A stretch of 19,975 bases of DNA from Chloroflexota bacterium (GTDB taxonomy: Bacteria; Chloroflexota; Dehalococcoidia; SM23-28-2; RBG-16-64-32), in assembly GCA_022564695.1 (NCBI GenBank), contig JADFKX010000016.1, positions 1-19,975 on the forward strand, read 5' to 3'. Below the pieces are notes generated by a model that worked only from the letters and a program-made list of their open reading frames with translations, made no database searches and was not told where the DNA came from. Shown here one piece after another: positions 1 through 6,380 of the stretch (position 1 is the stretch's first letter; the number at the start of each line of letters is the position of its first letter). A program made the translations under genes and the position numbers.

Positions 1-2209
1 CGCCGCCACCACCACCACGGCCACCACGACCACCGCCGCCGTCGCGGCGCGGAGGCCTGCCGCCTCGATCAGGAGGGCCACGGCGCCCGCCAGCGTCAGC
101 CATCTGAGCCTTCTTGGACACCTCCAGCGCTTCCTCAAGGGATAGGTCCTCTAGCACGGCGCGGCGGGAGAGGTTGACACGGCCGAGGTCATCCACTTCT
201 ATGACCATCACCATGATTTCGTCACCGACGTTAACTACATCCTCTACTCGGCGCACGGGCTCGTCCGCCAGGTCAGCCATACGGACGAGGCCGTCCTTAC
301 CTGGCAGTATCTCTACGAAGGCGCCGAAGGAGGTGAGGCGGACGACCCTGCCGGTGTATACCTCACCCAGCTCCGCGTCTTTGGTCAGGCCCTCGATGAT
401 GGCAATCGCCTTACGCGCCTGCTCCTCGTTGGGTGAACCCACGAACACGGTGCCATCGTCTTCGACATCGATGCTGCAGCCTGTTTCTTCGATAATGGAG
501 CGTATGACGCGGCCACCGGGGCCGATGACGGCGCCGATCTTCTCCTGAGAGATGGATATCCGGAACATCCGCGGCGCGTAGGGCGAGAGCTCCTCTCGCG
601 CTTCCGGGAGCGTCTCCATCATATTGCTCAGGATGACCTCTCGCGCCTCGCGGGCCTGGGCGAGCGCTGTCTCCATGATCTCGGCGGTGATGCCCTTGAC
701 CTTGATATCCATCTGCATGGCGGTGATGCCTTTGGGTGTGCCCGCCACCTTGAAGTCCATGTCGCCCATGGCGTCCTCAAGGCCGGCGATGTCGGTAAGT
801 ATGCGGTAGTCGTCGTCGCTCTTGATGAGGCCCATGGCGACTCCCGCAACCGGGGCCTTGATGGGAACGCCGGCGTCCATCAAGGAGAGGCTGCTGCCGC
901 AGACGCTTGCCATGGAGGTGCTGCCGTTGCTGGAGAGCACCTCCGATACGAGGCGAATGGTGTAGGGGAACTCCTCCTCGTTGGGTATTACCGGCAGAAG
1001 CGCCCGCTCCGCCAGGGCGCCGTGGCCGATGTCGCGGCGGCTGGGCCCTCTGAGGAATCTGGCTTCACCGACGGAGAAGGGGGCGAAGTTGTAGTGATGC
1101 ATGTAACGCTTGGACTCTACCGGCTCAATGGTGTCCAGCTTCTGCTGCTCGCCCATGGAGCCCAGAGTGGTGATGGTGAGGACCTGGGTCTCGCCGCGGC
1201 TGAACATACCGGAGCCGTGAGTGCGGGGAAGGAGACCGACATCGCTGCTCAGGGCCCTGATCTCGTCCGTCTTCCGGTCATCGGGCCGCCGGCCATCGCT
1301 CAGGATGCGGGCGCGGACGGTGGCCTTGGTAATTTCGGAGAGAGCGGACTTGAGTTCTTTCTCGGGGTGGGTTTCGCCAAGCGCCTCGACAAGCTCTGTC
1401 CGACGCTCGGTCATCCCCTCGCTTCGTTCGTCCTTAGCGCCGGAGATGAGGTCCCAGTTGCGGCTGCGGACGAACTCCTCGACAGCGGAGCGTACCTCGT
1501 CGGGGAGGGTCTTCGTGTCCACTTCAGCCTTGGGCTTGCCCACCTTAGCGACCATCTCCTCCTGAAGGCTGACGAGCTCCGCGTTGACGTCCTGGCCGAG
1601 GCGTATCGCCTCCAGCACCAGCGACTCGGGCACCTCGTTGGCGCCGGCCTCTACCATGATCACCGCGTCGCGGGTCCCCGCTACCACGAGGTCTAAATCG
1701 CTGTCACCGAGCTGGGCGAAGGTGGGGTTGATCACAAACTCGCCGTTGACGTGGCCGACGCGGGTGCCGGCTATGGGTCCATCGAAGGGTATATCGGATA
1801 TGACGAGGGCGGCGGAGGCGCCGGTGATGGCCAGAATGTCAGGGTCGTTCTCCTGGTCGGCGGAGAGGATGGTGGCGATCACGTGGATTTCGTTCCGCAT
1901 ACCTTTGGGGAAGAGCGGCCGCAGCGGCCTATCGGTGAGGCGACAGTTGAGGATCGCCTGGCCGGTGGGCCGTCCTTCGCGGCGGAAGAAGCTGCCGGGT
2001 ATCTTGCCCGCAGCGTATAGCCTCTCCTCGTAGTCTATGGTCAGGGGGAAGAAGTCCACGCCTTCGCGGGGTTCGCCCATGCAGGCGGTGACCAGGACCA
2101 TCGAATCGCCGTAACGGATGACGACGGCGCCGTTGGCCAAGCCAGCCATGCCGCCTACCTCCATGCTCAACTCTCGGCCGCCTATGGTGCGGCTGAACTT
2201 TTCTGTCAT
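1..2209 (-). CDS. pnp: Polynucleotide phosphorylase (PNPase), 3' end cut by window edge
   Basis: This is the phosphorolytic 3'-to-5' exoribonuclease of mRNA decay, normally a cytosolic trimer. The minus-strand frame stays open for 736 codons from ATG 2209 to the window edge, and I checked it at several points. The N-terminal RNase PH domain carries FFRREGRPT near residue 80. The second RNase PH domain has the catalytic-site stretch LTDIAGLEDAMGDMDFK with its acidic residues. The KH domain has IGAVIGPGG near residue 556, and an S1 domain follows (LTSFGAFVEI). After S1 comes an Arg/Gly-rich tail that is still open at position 2; no stop is seen. The order KH then S1 and the length fit the family. 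GGGAGG lies 11 nt before the ATG. It follows rpsO on the same strand, the classical rpsO-pnp arrangement, with hairpins in the gap that may control it. Confidence 0.97.
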   Translation of the reverse strand, partial: MTEKFSRTIGGRELSMEVGGMAGLANGAVVIRYGDSMVLVTACMGEPREGVDFFPLTIDYEERLYAAGKIPGSFFRREGRPTGQAILNCRLTDRPLRPLFPKGMRNEIHVIATILSADQENDPDILAITGASAALVISDIPFDGPIAGTRVGHVNGEFVINPTFAQLGDSDLDLVVAGTRDAVIMVEAGANEVPESLVLEAIRLGQDVNAELVSLQEEMVAKVGKPKAEVDTKTLPDEVRSAVEEFVRSRNWDLISGAKDERSEGMTERRTELVEALGETHPEKELKSALSEITKATVRARILSDGRRPDDRKTDEIRALSSDVGLLPRTHGSGMFSRGETQVLTITTLGSMGEQQKLDTIEPVESKRYMHHYNFAPFSVGEARFLRGPSRRDIGHGALAERALLPVIPNEEEFPYTIRLVSEVLSSNGSTSMASVCGSSLSLMDAGVPIKAPVAGVAMGLIKSDDDYRILTDIAGLEDAMGDMDFKVAGTPKGITAMQMDIKVKGITAEIMETALAQAREAREVILSNMMETLPEAREELSPYAPRMFRISISQEKIGAVIGPGGRVIRSIIEETGCSIDVEDDGTVFVGSPNEEQARKAIAIIEGLTKDAELGEVYTGRVVRLTSFGAFVEILPGKDGLVRMADLADEPVRRVEDVVNVGDEIMVMVIEVDDLGRVNLSRRAVLEDLSLEEALEVSKKAQMADAGGRRGPPDRGGRPPRRDGGGGRGGRGGGGG

Positions 2210-2226
2210 GCTGTGTGAAACCTCCC

Positions 2227-2249
2227 GTCACTCCTATTATTAGGGTGAC
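2227..2249 (-). promoter_or_regulatory. RNA hairpin directly upstream of the pnp ribosome binding site
   Basis: On the minus strand the arms GTCAC and GTGAC, continued by CCT and AGG, form an 8-bp stem with one bulged A and a six-base AAUAAU loop. It ends next to the pnp GGGAGG site. In E. coli a stem between rpsO and pnp is processed by RNase III and mediates PNPase autoregulation; a similar role here is inferred from position only. Confidence 0.5.
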
Positions 2250-2257
2250 TTGCTGAT

Positions 2258-2275
2258 AGAGTACCCAGATACTCT
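2258..2275 (-). promoter_or_regulatory. Second hairpin in the rpsO-pnp gap
   Basis: A perfect 6-bp inverted repeat (AGAGTA / TACTCT), extendable by a U-G pair to 7 bp around a CUGG loop, lies 8 nt upstream of the pnp-proximal hairpin. No U-tract follows, so it does not look like an intrinsic terminator. It may be an RNA-processing or stability element. Confidence 0.4.
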
Positions 2276-2382
2276 TGCGTGTATGTCAGCTGCATAGCGT
2301 GGCGCTCTGGCGGCGCATCGGTTGTGATCTACAGCTTGTTCTGGGAGGAGTATCGCGTGGGGAAGAGCGAAAGAGGGTCCGT

Positions 2383-2649
2383 CTACTTGCGGATGCCCAG
2401 TGCGGCGATCAGCGCCTTGTATCGATCTGGCTCTTGACGGCTAAGGTAGCGTAAGAGCCGACGTCGCCGTCCCACGATCTTCATTAGGCCGCGCTGCGAG
2501 TGGTGGTCCTTTCGATGGACCCGCAGGTGATCCGTCATCTGCCGGATCCGCTCCGTCAGGAGTGCTACCTGCACATCCGATGAACCTGTGTCTGACGCAT
2601 GCAGACGGATGCTACTCGTTATCTCTTCTTTCTCCGTCTTGGTCAGCAT
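2383..2649 (-). CDS. rpsO: 30S ribosomal protein S15
   Basis: S15 binds 16S rRNA early in assembly of the small-subunit platform. The 88-residue product matches the usual 88-89 residues and shows the family core HASDTGSSDVQVALL, the basic KDHHSQRGL segment, and GRRRRLLRYL near the C-terminus. Start ATG 2649 gives the normal N-terminus (MLTK). The only good Shine-Dalgarno, AGGAGG at 2679-2684, is 29 nt upstream of that ATG, which is unusually far, and no alternative in-frame start lies closer to it. rpsO leads into pnp, and the two are probably co-transcribed. Confidence 0.97.
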   Translation of the reverse strand: MLTKTEKEEITSSIRLHASDTGSSDVQVALLTERIRQMTDHLRVHRKDHHSQRGLMKIVGRRRRLLRYLSRQEPDRYKALIAALGIRK

Positions 2650-2700
2650 GCTTTGCGCGGCTGCGCCTCTGCGTCTTTCCTCCTATTTTGCATCGGTGCG

Positions 2701-2730
2701 AGTATAGCATAGGGCCAGTGACGGAGGCAA
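2701..2730 (-). promoter_or_regulatory. Predicted promoter of rpsO-pnp
   Basis: On the minus strand TTGCCT (2725-2730) and TATACT (2701-2706) are separated by 18 nt, a reasonable sigma-70-type promoter. The expected start near 2694 would give a leader of about 45 nt with the AGGAGG near its 5' end. It interleaves with a plus-strand promoter for the DegV gene. Confidence 0.5.
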
Positions 2731-2746
2731 TGAGGCCCAGTATACT
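2718..2746 (+). promoter_or_regulatory. Predicted promoter of the DegV operon
   Basis: GTGACG (2718-2723) and TATACT (2741-2746) with a 17-nt spacer on the plus strand form a plausible sigma-70-type promoter about 40 nt upstream of the DegV start. The -10 matches 5 of 6 bases and the -35 matches 4 of 6. It lies back to back with the rpsO promoter, so the two may compete. Confidence 0.4.
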
Positions 2747-2793
2747 GATGCGGGGGAACCGCCACCACATGTCTTTGTCCGGAATCACCTTAT

Positions 2794-4293
2794 ATGGCGA
2801 AGGTTGCGATAGTAACCGATAGCTCTGTCTGTCTCCCCACGGACATCCTGCGAGCGCACAAAATCACGACCGTCCCGCTAACGTTCCTGTTTGACGGCGA
2901 ACTCCACTATGACGGCCGTCTTACCAGCAAGGAGTTCTACGACCTGCTCCGCAGATCCCGAAAGTTCCCGACAACGGCCTCTCCCGCGCCCGCGGCGTTC
3001 CTGGATGCGTTCCGCCAGGCCGCCACAACCGCCGAATCGGCGCTCTGCGTGACTCTCCCGTCCACCTTCAGCGGCACCTACAATTCCGCTAATAATGCGG
3101 CCGAGATGGCGCGCCAGGAGATGCCGCAATTCCCCGTCCGCGTGGTCGACTCTCACTGCCTGGCGATGTGCCATGGCTTCGCCGTGCTATCGGCGGCGAG
3201 AGCGGCGCAGGCCGGCGCCACCAGGGACGAAGCCGAAGCGGTGGTCCGGGAGGTGGCCTCCCGCGCCCACCTCCTGGGCGTGCTGGACACGCTCCGCTAT
3301 CTGGTCAAGAGCGGCCGCGTGCCCATGGTGATACACTGGGCTACCTCCCTGCTCCAGATCAAGCCCATCCTCGTCGCGGAGGGCGAGGAGATCCGGGCTA
3401 TGGAACGCGTCCGCGCCATGCCCCGCGCCATCAGCCGCCTGTTGACGCGCATCGAGGAGCGGTTGGACGAGGAGCGGCCACTGCACATGGCGGTGATGCA
3501 CGCCGACGCGCCGGCAGCGGCACGTGACCTGGCCGACGCCGTACGCCAGCGGTTTCAGCCGGATGAGCTCTTGATCACGGAGTTCACCAGCGTGATGGGC
3601 GCCCACACCGGGCCAGGCTTCGTGGGCGTAGCCTTCTTTTCCGGCCAGCCCGCCGCGACGGTGGCCAAGGCGGGCGGCTCTCATTCCGCCGCCGCGTCCA
3701 ACCCCACGCTTGACGGGGACGTCGCCAAGCTGGAGTCTTCGCTTGGGGGAGTCCCGGCGTCGCAGCCGACACCGTCGCTGGTGCTCGTGACCGGGCTGCC
3801 CGGCAGCGGCAAGAGCTACTTCAGTCGCGAGCTGTGTAGCCGCTACCCTCTGGCCTACCTGAATAGCGACGCGCTGCGAAAGGCCCTGTTTCCCAAACCC
3901 GCGCACGACGCGGCGGAGAACGAGCGGCTGTTCGCGGCCGTCCATACCCTTCTGGAGAACCTCCTCGCCCGCGGCGTGAGCGCGGTACTCGATGCAACCA
4001 GCCTCAAGGAGGAGCATCGCCGGCGGCTGTACGAGATCGCTGAAGAGGCCGGGGCGCGCCTCGTCATCGTCCAGACGGAGGCGCCGCCGGAGGTGGCGCG
4101 AAAGCGGCTGGAGGCGCGCCCCCGCGGCGACGACCGGCAAGACGCATCGGAGGCGACGGTAGCCGTATATGATAGGATGCGGAGAGATATGGAGCCGATA
4201 GAGCGTCCGCACATAACGGTGGATACGTCCAAAGAGATCGACTCGGCGCTGGCGGATGTGGTTCAGCAGTTAGCGATAGCGAATCGTGTCTAG
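2794..4293 (+). CDS. DegV (FakB-like) fatty-acid-binding domain fused to a P-loop kinase domain
   Basis: The 499-residue product has two parts. Residues 1 to about 285 are a complete DegV domain: TDSSVCLP at the N-terminus, TFSGTYNSA, LDTLRYLVKSGR, a KPIL segment, and AHTGPGFVGVAF near the end. DegV/FakB proteins bind a fatty acid and present it to the kinase FakA. After a linker rich in Ala, Ser and Pro, residues 327-499 form an AAA_33/zeta-toxin-like P-loop kinase: Walker A GLPGSGKS at 334-341, LNSDALRKALF as the likely acceptor-binding region, then VLDAT and an Arg-rich lid. The substrate of the kinase half is unknown. FakA is a DhaK/DhaL-type enzyme, so this is not a simple FakA-FakB fusion. 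The frame is continuous through the linker. Its stop overlaps the next gene by 8 nt. Confidence 0.9.
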   Translation: MAKVAIVTDSSVCLPTDILRAHKITTVPLTFLFDGELHYDGRLTSKEFYDLLRRSRKFPTTASPAPAAFLDAFRQAATTAESALCVTLPSTFSGTYNSANNAAEMARQEMPQFPVRVVDSHCLAMCHGFAVLSAARAAQAGATRDEAEAVVREVASRAHLLGVLDTLRYLVKSGRVPMVIHWATSLLQIKPILVAEGEEIRAMERVRAMPRAISRLLTRIEERLDEERPLHMAVMHADAPAAARDLADAVRQRFQPDELLITEFTSVMGAHTGPGFVGVAFFSGQPAATVAKAGGSHSAAASNPTLDGDVAKLESSLGGVPASQPTPSLVLVTGLPGSGKSYFSRELCSRYPLAYLNSDALRKALFPKPAHDAAENERLFAAVHTLLENLLARGVSAVLDATSLKEEHRRRLYEIAEEAGARLVIVQTEAPPEVARKRLEARPRGDDRQDASEATVAVYDRMRRDMEPIERPHITVDTSKEIDSALADVVQQLAIANRV

Positions 4294-4846
4294 GCTCCGG
4301 CTTCGCCACCCGGTCCTGATCTTCGGGTCGCTGGGCGTGCTGGCGGTGGTGGCCGTCGCTGTTCTCGTAAGCAGTGGTGGTGACAGCCGGCCCGATTATC
4401 CGTATACGGTCCAGACGTTCGAAGACCTGGGCCGCGATCATCTGGCGCCAGGTCAGACGTACGACTTCTACAACAGCGATCCGCCTACCACGGGCCCGCA
4501 CGCACCATTGCCCGCTGAATGGGGTGTCCATGACCTCCCCGTTGCGAAAGAGGTTCTTCCTCACAACATGGAGCACGGTGGTGTGGTTGTCCAGTACGAC
4601 TGCTCGGCGGGAGAGGCACCGTTGGACGATGCGGGGTGCCAGGAGCTGCGCGACCAGTTAGCCGCTATCACGGAGAGCAATCGATCCGACGGGAAGCTGG
4701 TTCTAATGGTGCCTTACGCCGGCATGGAGCACACCATCGCTCTCACGGCCTGGCGCACCCTGGACACCCTGGACGAGTTTGACGAGCAGCGGGTACAGGC
4801 CTTCATCGATTCGTTCGAGCGCAAGTTCAACCCGGAGGGGTTCTAA
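4286..4846 (+). CDS. DUF3105 family membrane-anchored protein
   Basis: The 186-residue protein starts at GTG 4286, inside the last codons of the DegV gene (8-nt overlap, implying translational coupling). Residues 1-8 are basic and 9-30 form one hydrophobic segment, a signal anchor or uncleaved signal. The remainder should be extracytoplasmic. DUF3105 hallmarks are present: PPTTGPHAP, LPHNMEHGGVVVQYDC, a VPYAG segment and IALTAWRTLDTLDEFDE. The His-rich HNMEH motif and two cysteines suggest metal or redox chemistry, but the family has no established function that I know of. Confidence 0.88.
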   Translation: MSRLRLRHPVLIFGSLGVLAVVAVAVLVSSGGDSRPDYPYTVQTFEDLGRDHLAPGQTYDFYNSDPPTTGPHAPLPAEWGVHDLPVAKEVLPHNMEHGGVVVQYDCSAGEAPLDDAGCQELRDQLAAITESNRSDGKLVLMVPYAGMEHTIALTAWRTLDTLDEFDEQRVQAFIDSFERKFNPEGF

Positions 4847-5181
4847 TGTTCGGGTCCAAGCCTTATCTGGTCGTCCGTGCTAACCTCGATCCGGAGGTGA
4901 TGGGTGAGTTCGAGCAATGGTACATAAGTACTCACCTACCACACGTGCTGGACATACCGGGAATCGTGCGCGCCTATCGGAGCGACTGGAAACGCGGAAG
5001 CGCCAACTGGACCGCGCTCTATGAGTTCGCTGACGAGGACGCAGTCCAGGACGCGATGGCCAGCGCCGAGGCGAGGGTGGCCCGTCAGGACTGGGAGCGC
5101 TGGATGCCCCACGTCAGTGAGCTGACCGTGGAGGTGTACGCGAGCCTGACACCTCTGCCTACGTACGAACACCAGAACTAG
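4846..5181 (+). CDS. Small dimeric alpha/beta-barrel (EthD-like) protein
   Basis: The 111-residue protein starts at an ATG whose A is the last base of the preceding TAA, so it is probably translationally coupled. The pattern FEQWYISTHLPHVLDIPGI followed by YRSDW and ALYEF is typical of EthD/DUF4286-like ferredoxin-fold proteins that dimerise into an alpha/beta barrel and include monooxygenases and small-ligand binders. No catalytic assignment is possible from sequence. It is the last gene of the DegV operon and converges on the PAP2 gene with only 24 nt between them. Confidence 0.7.
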   Translation: MFGSKPYLVVRANLDPEVMGEFEQWYISTHLPHVLDIPGIVRAYRSDWKRGSANWTALYEFADEDAVQDAMASAEARVARQDWERWMPHVSELTVEVYASLTPLPTYEHQN

Positions 5182-5205
5182 CCAACTGAGCCAGCGGCCA
5201 ACTTC

Positions 5206-6117
5206 TCAGCCGCCGCTCCCCGTCTGGGGCCCCCCGTCGCCGGAGTCGCCGGTATCAGCCGGGAGCCAGCCACGGAGAGCGGGCCAGGGCGAGCGCTCAA
5301 GCGCCCCGATGAGGCGCGGGTACACCCGCCGACGCAGCGCCAGCGCGAGGGGAAAGCCCATGAGGGCGACCACGGTTCCGGCGGCGGCGTCCAGGAAGAA
5401 GTGGTTGGCGGTGGCGGTGATCGCTGGTATCTGGCTGAGCGGCAGGAAGATGCCGACAGGCAGCGTCAGCCACATCCAGGGCTGACGCCAGGAGGCCCAC
5501 ACTATGCCGATGCCCAGCAGGAGATCCCAGCCGAAGTGCAGGCTGGGCATCGCCGCGTAGGGGTTCACGAAGGCGCGGGTGGACTGGGCCTGATAGCCGT
5601 ATCCGAGGTAGGCCTCCATCGTATCGAAGAAGCCTGTCACGTAGGACGGGGCGTTCGGATCGAACCTGGCCGCCAGCTCATTCAGCGCCCAGGGCGGCGC
5701 CACCGGGTAGAGCCAGTAGATGATCAGGGCGATGGCGCCGGAGGAGAGGAAGGCGTCCCGCATCAGCGTGTACTTGTTGCGCTGCCCGTAATAGAGGTAG
5801 AGGCCGAACACGATGATCAGGGGGAAGTGCAGCCAGAAGTACACGATGTTGGCCGTCTGGGCCAAGAACTGCCGGTCCTTGATCCAGAAGTTCATATTGT
5901 CTTCCCAGAAGATCCCCAGATAGCGCTCAGCATCGATCACGTCCAGGGCGTGCCAGTAGGCGGTCTCCGGGCGATCGATAACGGCGCCGCGAACCGCGAA
6001 GTAGAGGAGGAAGGCCACAGCCACGACCACGGCTTCCACCAGGTCGCGGCGGCTGAACATGCCCAGGAATCGGCTCCACAGGGGCCTGTTACGCCCGGTG
6101 GATTGAGGTTCAGACAC
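5206..6117 (-). CDS. PAP2_3-type membrane phosphatase / inositol phosphoryl-transferase-like protein
   Basis: This 303-residue integral membrane protein has about six hydrophobic segments. The PAP2 active-site motifs are present: AMPSLHF with His194 in the middle (residues about 189-195) and ANHFFLD with His239 and Asp243, plus YPVAPPW near residue 147. The spacing and AMPSLHFGW form fit the PAP2_3 subgroup, which includes inositol phosphorylceramide synthase-like enzymes acting on lipid phosphates at the membrane surface. The substrate is unknown. The tail is rich in Gly, Asp and Ser and probably disordered. The start used is GTG 6117, which has no good Shine-Dalgarno; an internal ATG about 19 codons later is an alternative. 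Confidence 0.85.
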   Translation of the reverse strand: MSEPQSTGRNRPLWSRFLGMFSRRDLVEAVVVAVAFLLYFAVRGAVIDRPETAYWHALDVIDAERYLGIFWEDNMNFWIKDRQFLAQTANIVYFWLHFPLIIVFGLYLYYGQRNKYTLMRDAFLSSGAIALIIYWLYPVAPPWALNELAARFDPNAPSYVTGFFDTMEAYLGYGYQAQSTRAFVNPYAAMPSLHFGWDLLLGIGIVWASWRQPWMWLTLPVGIFLPLSQIPAITATANHFFLDAAAGTVVALMGFPLALALRRRVYPRLIGALERSPWPALRGWLPADTGDSGDGGPQTGSGG

Positions 6118-6321
6118 GGCTCACTCGGCGGGAAGGCCCCCGTCCACTGTCAACCGCGGCATCGCGAAGGCTCTGCGACATGACCGACGTGCTATCGCTC
6201 CCCGGGACGATTCCAGCGGCACCGGCAAAGGTGAGGCGCCCGAATCGACCAGGCCGGACAGCCTCGTTCCAGGCATCCATTCTAGGGCCAGGAGCGACGG
6301 GTGTTCAAGGCGAGACCGCTT

Positions 6322-6350
6322 TTGACCCTGGCTACGGCCCTAGCTATGAT
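6322..6350 (+). promoter_or_regulatory. Predicted pepA promoter
   Basis: TTGACC (6322-6327), a 17-nt spacer and TATGAT (6345-6350) form a near-consensus sigma-70 promoter on the plus strand. The start point would be about 6357, some 24 nt before the GTG at 6381. It lies inside the upstream open-frame extension, which argues that the extension is not translated from this promoter. Confidence 0.65.
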
Positions 6351-6380
6351 GACGATGCGCTAAACAGAAGGGAGCAATAC

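Noticed and set aside
1..60. Repetitive CCACCACCA-type DNA at the left edge as a simple repeat
   Set aside because: It is explained by Gly/Arg codons of the PNPase tail.
1022..1696. Long plus-strand open frame (224 codons) opposite pnp
   Set aside because: It is an antisense shadow of the PNPase coding sequence, with no ribosome site and no recognisable domain.
3187..4212. 341-codon minus-strand open frame opposite the DegV-kinase gene
   Set aside because: Arg/Gly/Leu-rich shadow composition; the plus-strand frame has clear DegV and Walker A motifs.
6118..6170. Perfect TTGACA on the minus strand upstream of the PAP2 gene as its promoter
   Set aside because: No -10-like hexamer at 15-19 nt spacing.
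5401..6183. 260-codon plus-strand open frame opposite the PAP2 gene
   Set aside because: The minus-strand frame carries the PAP2 catalytic motifs and membrane segments; the plus frame is a shadow.
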